From Cloeon dipterum (Eukaryota > Arthropoda > Insecta > Ephemeroptera > Baetidae): DNA of 64,000 nt. Below the pieces are notes generated by a model, which saw only the letters and a list, made by a program, of their open reading frames with translations, made no database searches and was not told where the DNA came from. How positions within the stretch are numbered: position 1 is the stretch's first letter; each line of letters opens with the position of its first letter. This document shows, piece after piece, positions 1 to 12,566 of the stretch. The position numbers and the translations under genes are program-made. The stretch spans positions 1,540,501-1,604,500 of the forward strand of contig NC_088787.1 in NCBI RefSeq assembly GCF_949628265.1, read 5' to 3'.

Positions 1-584
1 GTGCTTTTTATTTTCTTAAAATTCAACCGCTAATCGAAACGTCGACCACGAACCCTCATCAGATAGCTCTTTCTCGGTTATATTTCCTGAAATGCCCAAA
101 CGACCTTTTTCAGGGTGGCTCGACCTGATATATCTTCCACGGCATGTTTTGTAATGCTTTTTCTGTATAACTTCGAGCACATTTGCCAACACTCTTCAAC
201 GATATTTAACCCTCGCCTGTCAACGACCTTCTTCAGGTTGCCTGACCTGAAACCTGCTGCTACGCGATTTTAGCACCGCAGTTGCTTCAGAAAAATTTGG
301 GCTTTGATCTAGGCAACGCGCCACGCACAACTGAAAGAAAAATTGCCTATTTTGAACTTTTGCAGGTGCGTTTATCATCCGTCATTTGTCATTTGAGTAA
401 TTCTCTTTTAAAATTAAAATGCCAGTCACGTCACCTTATTCTCCCTTAATTTTTCTTTATTTGTCTTTAGTTAGCCAGTTTATAAATTTTTTATTCCTTT
501 GTTTGAAACTTTCTAACAATAAATATTCCTTATTTTTCGCCGCACGCCTGCCTTCGTTGTTTTAAGACAAAATCACTGCTTTCT
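1..584. other. Left-edge flank, decayed 3' flank of a B-type gene
   Basis: No intact gene is visible. Read on the minus strand, this stretch follows the B-type exon relic at 585-703. Around 535-555 it keeps a short match to the last B exon (the Arg-Arg-Ala-Ala segment). Positions about 290-370 match, inverted, the sequence at about 23590-23665 downstream of B2, including a shared core near GCAACGCGCCA and the GTTCGAA/TTCGAAC-like end. This is what a B-gene 3' flank would look like after the exons decayed. Confidence 0.45.
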
Positions 585-703
585 CTCTGTTACTTAATTT
601 AAAATCACCGCTGCAATTTCCACCGTCACGCCCCTTTTGACGTATTTTCCGCACTTTTCTTGCAGCGTGGGAAGGTGGTAGAAATGCACCAAGGCAAGCA
701 GCT
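585..703 (-). pseudogene. RCC1-BTB (B-type) gene relic, one 3' exon
   Basis: Read on the minus strand from about 703, a splice-acceptor-like AG is followed by a reading frame closely matching the tenth exon of B1 and B2: ELLALVHFYHLPTLQEKCGK, then a Val-Thr-Val-Glu segment. In B1/B2 this exon lies just after the BTB domain, in the BACK-like part. The frame stops shortly after where the intact genes read on to IFEKAIQYEA, and there is no usable donor. No RCC1 or BTB exons follow within the window, so this is the 3' remnant of a third B-family copy, in the opposite orientation to B1/B2. Confidence 0.75.
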
Positions 704-1494
704 CTTTTAAAATTATTAAATTAATATTAATAGTTTGAAAATTCTTTTACCGAGTGCCGAATCTGGCTACAAATATAATATTCTCTAATAAATAAAATTT
801 CCAGAAAATAGTTGAAAAATTAATTTCCTTACAAATTCTAAATTATTGCTTTCTCGGTGTTTCAATTCCCCAACATCTAAACAGTTCGTGATGTTTCAAC
901 TTTTATCAGCACAACATGAGAGTGCTGAGTGTATGCGAGGTTCGTTCTCGTTGGAGTGGAGCAGCACTTCCTGTCGACTCCAATTTTCCTGCCAGCGCGG
1001 TCGCTCGCAGCCTACTATGTTGAAATCATACGAAAAGCTACAATAAAAAGTTGACTTCTGATTATTTGAGACAAAAATCCAAATTAATTTTAAAATTAAC
1101 GACCGACTGTATATAGTTAAATAAATATTGTTATTTCTCAGCAAGAAATTGGATATCCTTAAGGATCTAAAAACGATATCCAGATAAAATACTTTTGAAC
1201 AGCCTACGTCAAACGTAAATATCCAATATCTTGCTGGATTTTCAGCAATAACATGATCATACGATATTCAAGTGCCAGAGTTGCTCTGCCATATATTTTA
1301 CTCGTGAAAAATATGTTGCAATAAAGCTGGGAGCGTGGCCCCAATAGCAGTGGAGCCAGGATGCGAAACACAACATCTGTATACACGAGGCAAAGGTTTT
1401 TCGTTGAAATTCAGACAGGAAACAGAGAGCTCCACGTGCGGCTGGCAGTAGCAGCAACATTCGGTGGCATTTTCGATTTGTTTTCTGGTTCGGA
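704..1494. promoter_or_regulatory. A1 upstream region, shared A-family 5' flank
   Basis: No coding exon is supported here. Two blocks recur upstream of other A genes. One, at about 850-1035, contains CTGCCAGCGCGGTCGCTCGC and recurs near 6790-6815, 35945-35970, 37495-37515 and 42730-42750. The other, at about 1295-1480, contains CTCGTGAAAAATATGTTGCA and recurs near 7050, 12375, 36600, 36920 and 42500. Positions about 1150-1400 also match 35580-35790 in inverted orientation. Conservation across copies suggests promoter or 5'UTR sequence carried along with the gene duplications. No TATA box could be assigned with confidence. Confidence 0.5.
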
Positions 1495-4400
1495 ATGATC
1501 AAAACTCAATTTGCCCTGCTTTTCACTCTCCTCGCAATTTACTTTGCTACAGGTTAGAAAATTTAATTTGTGTTTGTTAAATTGTATCTCTTTCGACCGC
1601 AGATGTTTGGAGCGCGACCACTCGAAGGCCGAGGACGTCTACGAGTACGATAGTTGCTAAGCCAATTCGAAGAATGACAACCACGACGAGGCGTCCAACT
1701 AAAAGAACGACTCCTCCTCCGAACACGGACAGTTCATATCCCTTTTGCAGGAATTACAATCAAATAAAAAAGGTGAACTTCTAAAGATTTAAATGAAAAA
1801 TTATGTTTCAATCCATCACATAATAAGAATCTCCTGGAAACTGCGGTCCCCGATGGTACGACTGACATATATATTTGTGTTTTAAACTAATCGATATTTA
1901 TTAATACATTTTAACAACATAGATTTTGTTGCTGGCAAACGAGGTACTGTAATAATGTTCTACTTTCTACTTCAACAACAATTCACACAAAAAATGAAAT
2001 TTTTAGACTTGCTTCTTGAGTTGCTCGACCCGAGACAAATACCTCAAGGGATTTTCAGCAAAAAAGGGAATAGAATATTCTTCGAAAGTGTTGAAAAGGT
2101 TGTAGCCCAGGTACCAATTTCTTACGTTTTCTTAAATGTAAATCCGAAAAGATCGACTACAAGGCAGCAGTTGAGGCGTGTTTGTATCGGAAAATGCAGC
2201 TTTTGGCGTTTGACACGCCAGCAGAGATAAATAACAATCGGTTTTTTGTCACATACTGGGCATTTCTTGAAAACATGCCTGACTCAGGTTAAAATCCAAT
2301 TAATTTTCGCTGAAACTTGATTGGCTTTATGTTTTCCATACTAAAGTGCCTGAAATGGATTATGTGTGGACGAGTGCGGTGCCGTGTTCGAAAAGCGATC
2401 CGCTGAACAAAGCCACCAATTCGTGCTCGAGCGTCACGTGGTGTTCGAGCAAAGTCGAAACTCGCCTTGATTACACGTTGAATTTGGGTCAAATTTCCCC
2501 GCCTTACTGCTTGATTTATAAAAGGTTGAATAAGCAACTCGTGCCCATGAACTGCTCCTTCGCATCGTTCTTCTTGTGCGAGGTTTTAAAAAAATATGGA
2601 CCTAAATTGAAATAAATCTTTACTGATTCTGTTTGAATAGCTTTCTTGCTCGAAGCCAACCTGCCCGTCAGAAAAAATGTGCATTAAAGATGTAAAAGGA
2701 TTGTTAGAAGAAGGAATTCTCGGGTTTTAATAAACTATTTTCCAGGAATCCCTTTTTGAGGTGGTTGACGGAAAAACGTACATGAAAACAGGCAAGTTAC
2801 CAACATCTACAATACTCGTCAGATTTAGTTGATTAATTTAAATGATATTGTAATGTACTTTTATTCACTTCGAATCATGAGAAATTGTGAATTTCAGGAA
2901 GAGAAATACGAGGAAAGTGGGAGAAATCGACTCACAACAATTCTGATCACTACTACTTTCTCGGAGAAAAATTGGTTAGCCATCCGTAGTTTTGCCAAAA
3001 TTACAAATTTAAATTCTGTACCCCAAAAAGGTAACGTGGAGCGAAAACTGGAAGACGTGCTGCAGTCTGGGCCTCAAGCCTTTACCCTTGAGCGAGGACA
3101 TTTCCCGCTTTGACCGACACAACTCCCGTATCTATAAAACATATAAGACACGAATTTAATCAAAACCCTCTCCCTCCAGCGATGCAGGGTGTGGTTTACT
3201 GGACAGCGATGACCCGAGCAGGTTGTCCCTATCAATTCGAAAACTGCTTCCAAGAGAGAACGGAGTTTCCTCTGCGCGTCTTTGGTTTGAAAGAGGGAGG
3301 GTCTTGCGTGGCCATTTCGGTCCGCGACAGCAGCGCCAGAGCCAAGATAGGAACGGGATTGGCAGTGAAATCAATGGTTTGCAGCTCAAAACTTTTGATG
3401 GCCTGCAAAGGACCAGCGCAAACATTTGAAGTCAGGGTATATCAATTGTTTGATTCTAAATTACTTTGTTTATAATTTTCGTTAAAGGAAAATATTGCTA
3501 GCTGTGATTTGCCCGAGTGTACCGGAATCCCTGATTGCGTCATGGATGTAATTTCCTTTTGAAAAATCTATTTTACAAAAGCTAACAGAAATGCTTGCAG
3601 GATTCGAAATTCCTTACAAGACCTGCCAGAGTTTTGATCAGTGAGCTCAGATTAGAGATAAATATAGGTTTACCACTTTAATTTATCACCTCAATAAAAG
3701 ACACTCAAACTTACGGTAAATGGGATACTGCCTGCGACATGAGTTTTCTCCAGTTGAGAAATGAACTGGTTTGTTAATTATAGTAAAATTCTTCTCAATA
3801 CATTTATTTAATTTTAAGGGAACTTGGGACGAGGCTTACAAGCGGTGCTGCTCCCTCGGGATGGACCTCATGTCAATCCAAAATCCGAGCAAACAAAACT
3901 GCATGTCTAAATCTCCAGGTTGGTTATTAGTTTTTACACAAAAAACGTCAGAATTATTTTTTTGGATTGGACATTGTAGGCCTAGCAGATCTCGAAAAAA
4001 GCCTGTTTAAAGGCCAAATCTGGACGTCGGGGAGGGACGTTGAGGCTTGTCGCGGAAGATTGCGCTGGTGCAATGGCTACCTGAATGACTACCTGAAAAA
4101 AGATATCGTTTGGAAGAAAGGCGTGGACCCGAAATCAGCAAACAACTCTTGCGTGTACATTGACTTTGACGATCCCGATGTGCCCACCCTTGGATTGGCT
4201 GACTGCTCTGAGAAAAAACAGATCGTGTGCGAGGTATGCAACCTATTTGGGAGGATTTTAAATTTATGTACGCGTATTTTAGGCTCCTGCAGGAACGGAC
4301 TACAGGACGAAAATACACTTGTTTTTCTGTAGAAATTCTTTCAGAGCTAAACAAAGTTGGTTAAACTTTATTTTTTGAATGTTTTTTTTTTTAAATCAAA

Positions 4401-5874
4401 CCACTAGACGAAGCAAGCAAAATTTGGAATACTGGAGACATGAGCCAAGCTGGTTATAGCTTTAAAGTAATTATAAATATTTATAAATCATTTGAAGAAA
4501 AGTTTTTGGGTTGGTCTAAATTTCAGGAAATGGTACAATGCCTGGCGGAGTATCTGGGACTGGTAATTTAATTTTAAAAATAAGAATAACAAGATTTAAT
4601 TCAATTTTAAGGTGTATGACTCGACAAAAATCAACGATCATGTTTATCTGAGAATGATGTCTCGAATGTTTTTCCCTATGTAAAATACGACAACTATGAT
4701 GATTTATAATAATGTTTCAATTTAATAAATCATAGCAATTCATCTGCGATGAACAATGCGATTCAGGATAAAAACGATTGGCTTATGTCGCAACCTAAGC
4801 TCAGCTCCGCTGGAGTTTTCACCAGATTCTTGACAGAAGCGACCGAAGATATCTCGGACGAATTCCTTTCTGGCCACTTCCAACTGGCCGCCGAAATGAT
4901 CCGCCAACTCTACAATTGCAAAGACACCGCAAGTACGTATAACTACATTTTTGCGAGCTAATTTTAAAATTCTGTAACTATACGAAGAAACCAATAACGA
5001 AGAGACGTTCGCTTTCGACTTTCTCAAATGCCTCGTTGAGTCAAAAGGGTTGAATCGTTTTTGGAGAGCTTACAATTTCGAGATGGATGTACGGGAATAA
5101 TTTACATTGCTTTTCACACATTAATCTTTGATAACAGGGCTTCAGCGTGATTCCACTGCCTGACGAATTCTACTCGCTATGCTCGACGTTTCAAAACTTT
5201 TTACAAAACACGTCACTTTGCATACGTATGTTTTCTAAATTCCTGCAAACGCAATGTTTAATATTAATTATTTCAATTAGCAACTGACTTTGTAGCTGAA
5301 TTAGATCAAACTGGAATTTACTATTCAAAGCTGCCGATTAATGTTCAAAAGGTTATATAAAAGAATTAAAATTTAATAGAACTAAAGACTAATTTTCATT
5401 GCAGTTCCGAACATCGTCGTATACCGCGTGCTTGGAGAGGAGCGGCGCGTTGCCTTACGCAGAAACCAAAGAGATTTTCGACTCCCTCTACAAATATTTC
5501 AGGAGTAAGCTTTCCCAGACTGAAAAAAATCCTAATTTCTTTAAACTGAGGTTTGGTTCATAGGCCAGGCGCCGAATCTGACGATAATCTGGGACCAAGC
5601 GTATTTGAACAACATCGATGGCTTCACTTGGTGCGCCAGCGATTTCGACCCCTTATACGACCCCATGAACCACGTCGCGGTGCCCGTCGACGTGATCAAG
5701 GAGGTGTCCGGAAACCCCCTGATGCTGGTCTCGCTGCCAGGGCCGGAACCAAACCTGCACGCCGTTCCGGTCACCGATGAGCTCAAATACGAGACCCATG
5801 TTTTTTGTCGTTTCTCCATAAACATCGTTGCTTTTTGCCGGTCAAACCCAGGCTTGAAACGCTGGGAGTACTAA
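1495..5874 (+). CDS. A1: secreted four-CTLD protein with OBP-like module
   Basis: A spliced model of 27 exons stays in frame to TAA at 5872 and gives about 964 residues. Exons: 1495-1552, 1603-1772, 1828-1855, 1923-1943, 2007-2098, 2152-2287, 2347-2582, 2641-2691, 2746-2791, 2898-2974, 3031-3127, 3180-3436, 3488-3547, 3601-3640, 3701-3768, 3819-3918, 3980-4233, 4283-4355, 4408-4466, 4527-4562, 4612-4679, 4736-4932, 4988-5088, 5138-5225, 5281-5351, 5405-5504, 5564-5874. Residues 1-19 form a signal peptide (MIKTQFALLFTLLAIYFATG). Residues 20-76 are a Thr/Pro/Arg linker. CTLDs lie at about 120-247, 296-423, 465-597 and 785-964, each with W..A...C starts and C-x-x-C-type ends such as ADCSEKKQIVCE. 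A helical Cys module lies at about 620-775. No EPN, QPD or WND sugar motif is seen. Intron 9 begins with GC. The secreted binding role is inferred; no ligand can be read from the sequence. Confidence 0.85.
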
Positions 5875-7270
5875 ATAATTGTTTGCTTAAACCCTAAAAG
5901 AGAGTTTAAAAGATTTGACAGTTGGGGAATTTCTTGGGAAACATTTTAAAATATAATTTTACTATCCATTTACAATTAAAGGAAAAATATGGAGGCGGCA
6001 AACATTCTTCTGCGTGTTTTTACTATTGAAATTGCTATTAAATATATGTTTAATTTGAGAAAAATTCAAAAGCTAGGCTGTTTTTTTATTTAATTATTCC
6101 TTACCAATCAAATTTAAGGAGTTTTTACTTGACAGCCGTTAATTAATAATTAGTTCGTGTTTCGTGAAAAGCGAAGATTTAATGCTCTAATTGGCTTGAT
6201 ATTTAAATCATTGTGAGTATTTCATGCTCTTCGACGTTCTTCCAGAATTATTCTATAAATACCTAGATTTTTTAAGGAGTATTCTTATAAGGAGCTCAGG
6301 TTGCTCAACTTAATTTCAAGGGAGAATGTCGATGAAGGGTGTTCACGTAGTGCGTACATAGACAGCACTTTGTCGAAACTCTCGCGCGAGCTTTTTGTTT
6401 GACGTCCGCTCGAATGATGGTAGGCGAACGGAAGTTGGTGTGGGGAAATTTCGTGACATCGAACGCTCCCACCATCGAGCGGTGAGAACCACAATTCCAT
6501 GAATTATTCCAGGTAGAAGATCACCTAAAAATTTCAAGATAAATTGATATTATATTCTTAGACAATGACGGATTAATATTGTAATATTTTAAGACGCATA
6601 GTAAATATATTCTCTAATTAATAAACCACCGCAAAAGAGATGAAAATTATAATTTTTTAAATTCGAAAGTATTGCTTTCTCGTTGTTCCAATGCTCCAAT
6701 ATCTAACCAGTTCGTGATTTTCAAACTTTTATCAGCATGAAATGAGAGCGTTCGTTCTCGATCGAGTTTTCACTTCCTGTCGATACCAATTTTCCTGCCA
6801 GCGCGGTCGCTCGCAGCACGTGTGGAAATCATGAGGTATAGCGATGACTACAAACCCGTCACTGCTCAAATTCTAGGGTTTCAAAAATTGGCCTACGATT
6901 AAAATTCAACCCTATGTCAAACGTTACTGATAATCATAAATCGATATAATTAGCAACAATAAAAAATAACCTCTGAAAAGCCGCAATACTAAAATCTAAA
7001 TTTTTAATACGAAGAACAGTTATTAAACTGCAACTGATCGTTATTTTATTCGTGAAAAATAAGTTGCAATAAATCAAAAAGTGTGAAGCTCCCCTAATTA
7101 AAAATGCGGGCCGCAGAGGAAGCGAAACACAACATCATTAGTAACATCACACGAGCGAAAAGTTTCTCGTCAAAATTGAGGCCGGAAACACACCTCACAC
7201 CTCCAAACCAGGTGTTTCATGCCAGTAACAGCCACAGTCGTTAGCATTTTCGATTGGTTTTTGGTTCGGA
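5875..7270. other. A1-A2 intergenic region with A-family 5' flank
   Basis: Positions about 5875-6070 are the A1 3'UTR, with AATAAA-like signals and a block beginning GGGAATTTCTTGGGAAACAT that is shared with the A2 and A3 3' ends. Positions 6130-6540 are unique. They hold a short open frame (about 6270-6402) of unknown nature without family support. Positions about 6660-6840 and 7040-7270 repeat the A-family upstream blocks seen before A1. Nothing else is recognisable. Confidence 0.5.
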
Positions 7271-10200
7271 ATGATCAAAACTCAATTTGCTCTTCTTTTC
7301 GCAATTTACTTTGCTATAGGTTGGTAATTATTATTTAATTTTGTTAAATACGATTTCTTTCGAACAGATGTTTGGAGCGCGACCACTCGCAGGCCGAGGG
7401 CGACCACGACCACGACGGTTGCTAAACCGATTGGAAGAATAACAACCACGACAAAACGTCCAACAACTAAGATAACGACGACTCCTCCGAATACCGACAG
7501 TTCGTATCCGTTTTGCAGGAATTATAATAAAATAAAAAAGGTAACAATGAAAAGAATCTAAATTAAAATCTTCGATTCAATCCGTCTCATAATAAAAGGA
7601 TCTCCTGGAAAGTTCGCTCTCCGATGGTAAGACTGACATATTTGTTTACTTAACTAATCGATAATTATTAATTCGCTGAAACTAATATAGATTTTGTTGC
7701 TGGGAAACGAGGTATTACTATAATGACCATCCTTAATTATACGGTTAACAAAAACTGGTACGAAAAATGAAATTTTTAGACTTGGTGCTGGAATTGCTTG
7801 ACCAGAGACCAATACCTCAAGGATTTTTAAGGAAAAGGGGAAATAGAATATTTTTTGATAGCATTGAAAAGGTTGTAGCCCAAGGTACCAATGTTTAACA
7901 TTTTCTAAAATGTGAATCCTAAAAGGTAAACCACAAAGCAGCAGTTGAGGCGTGTTTGTATCGGAAAATGCAGCTTTTGGCGCTTGATACGCCAGGAGAG
8001 ATAGATGATAAGTTTGTTACCATGAACTGGAAACTCGATGATGGCACACAATTCAATGACACATGTAAACTACATATTTTTAAAATAATTAAATTATCTT
8101 CATGTCTCCAATAAAGCGGCTTACATGGAGTTTTTGTGGACGAGTGCGGTGCCGTGTTCGAAAAGCGATCCGCTGAACAAAACCACCAATTCGTGCTCAA
8201 GCGTCACGTGGTGTTCGAGCAAAGTCGAAAGCAACCTCGACTACACACTGAATTTGGGTCAAATTTCCCCGCCGTACTGCCTGATTTATAAATGGTCGAC
8301 TAAGCAACTCGTGCCAACGAACTGCTCCTTCGGATCGCTCTTCATGTGCGAGGTATTAAAATGGAGAGTTTTAAATTGTAATAAATTTTATATTTGATTC
8401 TGTTTTTAAAGCTGTCTTGCTCAAAGCCAACCTGCCCATCAGAAAAAATGTGCATCAAAGATGTAAGATGATTTTTCTTTTCGAAGATTTTCTGGATTTT
8501 TTAAACTTTTCCCCAGGAATCCCTTTTTGAGCTTAAGGATGGAAAAACATACTTGAAAACAGGTGAATGGTTAAATACTTTAACTCAACTATTAAGTTGA
8601 GAAATCGTGACTTTCAGGAAGAGAAATACGAGGAAAATGGGAGAAATCAAATAAGTTTAACAGTTCATATCGTTTTTACTTTCTCGGAGAAAAACTGGTT
8701 AACCAACAAAATAGCTGTTACCAAAATTAAAAATATTTACATTCCTTATCGAAAAAGGTGACGTGGACTGAAAACTGGAAGACCTGTTGCAGCCTGGGCC
8801 TCAAGCCTTTGTCCTTGGGCCAACACATTTTCCACTTTGACCGATACAACTCCTGTAACTTTAAAAAAACGTTATGGCACGATTTCTTTTTAAATTAAAT
8901 CCCACCTTCCAGCGATGCAGGGTCTGGTGCACTGGACAGCAATGACCAGGGCTGGATGTCAGTATCAATTCGAAAACTGCTTCCAAGAGAGCACAGAGTT
9001 TCCTCTGCGTGTCTATGGGTTGAAAGAGGGAGGGTCTTGCGTGGCCATTTCGGTCCACGACAGCAGCGCCATTGCCATGTCGGGCACGGGATTGGCAGCG
9101 AAAACGATGGTCTGTGCCACAAAGCTTTTGATGGCCTGCGAAGGGCCGGCGCAAACTTTTGAAGTCAGGGTATATCAATTGTTTAATTCTAAATTACTTT
9201 GTTTAAAAATTTGGAATAGGAAAAGATTTTCAGCTGTGATTTGCCCGAGTGTACCGGAATTCCTGATTGCGTCATGGATGTAATAACATTTTTAATAATA
9301 AATTTCGCAAGAACTTCGTCATATTATGCTTATAGGATTCGAAATTCCTCACAAGACCAGCCAGAGTTTTGCTCAGTGAGTTGAAATTAAACATAAAAAT
9401 GGCTTTACCACAATTTCTTTTCATCTCAAGATCCCCAACGCTTTGGACAATGGACTCCAGCCTGTGACACGAGTTTTCTCCTGTTGCGCAATGAACTGGT
9501 CTCTTTTTCATAATAAAAACTTCAATCGATGCATTTAATTAATTTTAAGGGAACTTGGGACGAGGCTTACAAAAGGTGCTGCTCCCACGGGATGGACCTA
9601 ATGTCGATCCAAAATCCGAGCAAACAATACTGCATGAATAAAGTTCCAAGTTCGGAAATTGTTTTTACGCAAAAAATATCAGCATTCTTTTATTTTTTCT
9701 CTTCATAGCCCTTTCGATAAAGATAAACAATGGTAGACTCCCGTTCAAAGGCCACATCTGGACGTCAGGGAGGGACCTTGAGACTTATTGTCGCGGAAAA
9801 TTGCGCTGGTGCACCGGTTACCTGAACGACTATTTGAAAAAGGATATCGTTTGGAAGAAAGGCGTGGACCCGAAATCAGCAAACAACTCTTGCGTTTACA
9901 TCGACTTTGACGAACCCGATGTACCCAGCCTTGGCTTGGCAGACTGCTCTGAGAAAAAACAGATCCTGTGCGAAGTATTGATATCTATAATTAAAAGAAT
10001 TATTTGGGAGGATTTTAAAACGTTTGTAATATAGGCTCCTGCAGGAGTGAGCTACAGGTCACAAATGCACTCGGTTTTCTGTAGAAATTCCTTCAGTGTT
10101 AAACAAAGTTGGTTAAATTTATTTTGTAAACGAATATTTAGTAAAATCAAATATCACAAGGTGAAGCAAGTAAAATTTGGAATACTGGAGACATTAGTCG

Positions 10201-11667
10201 CGCTGGATATAATTTTAAAGTAACATAAAAAATAGACAAATTTCTTTCATAGAAACAACGTTGTTTGGTTGGTTTGAATTTCAGAAAATGGTACAATGCC
10301 TGGCGGAGCATCTTGGACTGGTATCTTGAATGCAAAAATATAAAAATATTAAGATTTAATTTATTTTTAAGGTGTACGACTCGACAAAAATCAACGAGCA
10401 TGTTTATCTGAGCATGATGTCTCGAGTATTCTTCCGTTTGTAAAAATGCAATAACTATAAAGACAATTTATAATATATTTTAAACAACTAAATTAAAGCA
10501 ATCAATCTGAGATAGACAAAGCGACGCAGGATCTGAATGGTTTGGTTCGGGTGCTACCTCGATCCAACTCCACAATAATGATAATGAAGATCCTGACAGA
10601 AACGACTGATGAAGTCATGGACGAATTCCTTTCCGGCCACTTTCAACTGGCCACCGAAATGATCCGCAAACTCATCGATTGCAGACACACCGCAAGTAAA
10701 TAACTTAGATCTTTTTTAAAACATCCGACCTGACTTTGAATTTCTGAATCTACGAAGAAACTAACGAAGAGACGTTCGCTTTCGATTTTCTTATGTGCCT
10801 CGTAGAGTCGAAAGGGTTGGATCGTTTTTGGAGTGCTTACAATTTCGAGTTGGAGGTATATGGAAATAATTAAAAGACGCTTCATTAAATTTTTTTAATT
10901 TTTTTAAAAATAGGGATTCAGCGTGATTCCAATGGTTGATGAATTCTACTCGCCATGCTCGACGTTTCAAAACTTTTTACAAAACATGTCACTTTGCATA
11001 CGTATTTCTTCTAAATTCCTGCAAAACGTACTATTTAATAATAATTTTGTTAGCAACTGACCTTCTAGCTGGATTGGGTAAAACTGGAATTTTTATTTCA
11101 ACCAAGCCGATCAATGTTAGAAGGGTATTCTTAAAGAATTAATTAAATTTAACCATTGACTAATTTCCATTGCAGTTCCGAACGTCGTCGTACACCGCGT
11201 GCTTGGAGAGGAACGGCTCGTTGCCTTACGCAGAAACAAAAGAAATATTTTACTACCTCTACTTTTTTATCAGGAGTGAGTTTTCCAAGCATGAAAGTGT
11301 CCTAAAAAAATCCAAAAATTACCTCAAATTCTTTAAACTGAGGCACAATTTGTCTCTAGACCAAGCGCCGAATCTGACGATAATCTGGGACCAAGCGTAC
11401 ATGAACAACATCGGCGGCTTCGCGTGGTGCGCCAGCGACTACGACCCCTACAACCTCTTAAACCACGTCGCGGTGCCCGTCGACGTGATTAAAGAAGTGT
11501 CCGGAAACCCCCTGATGTTGGTCTCGCTGCCAGGGTCGGAGCCAAATCTGCACGCCGTTCCGGTGACCGGCCAGCTCAAATACGAGACGGATGTTTTCTG
11601 TCGCTTTTACATCGACACCGTTGAGTATTGTCTCTCAAATCCTGGCTTGAAGCGCTGGGAATACTAA
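7271..11667 (+). CDS. A2: secreted four-CTLD protein with OBP-like module
   Basis: Same exon plan and phases as A1, intact from ATG 7271 to TAA 11665. The signal peptide is shorter (MIKTQFALLFAIYFAIG). The linker is rich in Thr (RPRATTTTTVAKP). CTLD1 is encoded around 7926-8352, CTLD2 around 8762-9168, and CTLD3 around 9430-9974 with one extra codon before the CRGKLRWC motif. The OBP-like module spans about 10170-10860 and CTLD4 about 10916-11667. An apparent shift of frame after VVAQ near 7896 disappears if exon 5 ends after GAA AAG at about 7870. A4 and A5 use the equivalent donor and A6 requires it, so this is an annotation trap and the gene is intact. Intron 9 has a normal GT donor, unlike A1 and A3. 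Confidence 0.85.
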
Positions 11668-12566
11668 AAAATTGTTTACTTAAAAACAGTAATGAAGAAC
11701 TTTAAAGATTCGTCAGTTGGGAATTTCTTGGGAAACATTTTTAAATATAATTAGCATCCATTATAAATTATAATTCGAAGAAAAAAAACTGAGTGATTAA
11801 AAATACTTTTGAGTGTTTTGTTTCTGAAATTGCAATTAAAAATTTGATTGATTTGAGAAAAATTGAAAAGGACAGCTGTTTTTTTTTGTTTATTGCAAAC
11901 CTACCAATCAAGGAGTAGATATTTTGAGTCTCCACTTGAAGTCCTGTTGAAATCCTAAAAAGATGAGTTCGCCACCTTTTCACTCTCTGCAACTCGGATT
12001 TAATTTCTTGTTGAACCTCTCAGGACTGAGGAAGCATTACATGTTCAATGCACACTGGCGTCGACCTGCCCTTCGTCATCGACCCCACCGGCACAGGGTC
12101 AAGCCAGTTGTTTATTTCCCTAGAAATCGGAATTCCAAGCACAACCTAAATTTCACATTGCAGGCATGTGCCCGATTTGCCTGTCCAAACCGGTCCAAAC
12201 TAAAATCAACGCACATTCAACCAGAACTCTTGAACGAAATGGAATAAATACTTCTTTCGGGCTCGTCGGTTGTTTCAATTCTTATCTTATATAACAAAAG
12301 CAGTTGGTGATTTTTGAACTTTTATTGCGAACTGATTTTATGCGAGGTTTGCGGTCTCGTTAGTGCAATTTATATATTTTACTCATGAAAAATATGTTGC
12401 GACAAAGCCGGAAGCGTGGCCTACATAGCGGCCGAGACAGGATGCGAAACACAGCACGAGGCAAGGGTACATAATATTTCTATGAAATTCAGACAGGAAA
12501 CACACTGCTCCATATCAGCTGACGGCAGAAAATTCGTTCGCATTTCGCGTTGGATTTTGGTTCGGA
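11668..12566. other. A2-A3 intergenic region with a unique insertion
   Basis: Positions 11668-11900 are the A2 3'UTR. Positions about 11950-12260 are a less AT-rich segment with no match elsewhere in the window. It includes a short frame MCPICLSKPVQTK near 12166 that looks like the start of a RING finger but continues into nothing recognisable. Positions about 12290-12560 hold a shortened A-family upstream block, with CATGAAAAATATGTTGC near 12384. Confidence 0.45.

Noticed and set aside
3156-3425. Minus-strand open frame opposite CTLD2 of A1, with equivalents in A2, A3 and A6
   Set aside because: It is the antisense shadow of a conserved coding exon. The plus-strand frame has paralog support, splice sites and CTLD motifs; the antisense frame has none.
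6270-6402. Short plus-strand frame between A1 and A2 with Ser/Leu-rich sequence
   Set aside because: No start, splice support or paralog could be found; it may be chance or an unrecognisable relic.
7861-7930. Apparent one-base frameshift in A2 after exon 5
   Set aside because: It arises only if the donor after VVAQ is used. Ending exon 5 after GAA AAG matches A4-A6 and restores the frame without any change.
12166-12240. Possible RING-finger start (MCPICLSKPVQ) between A2 and A3
   Set aside because: Only one C-x2-C is present. No further Cys/His pattern follows and no neighbouring exon continues it.
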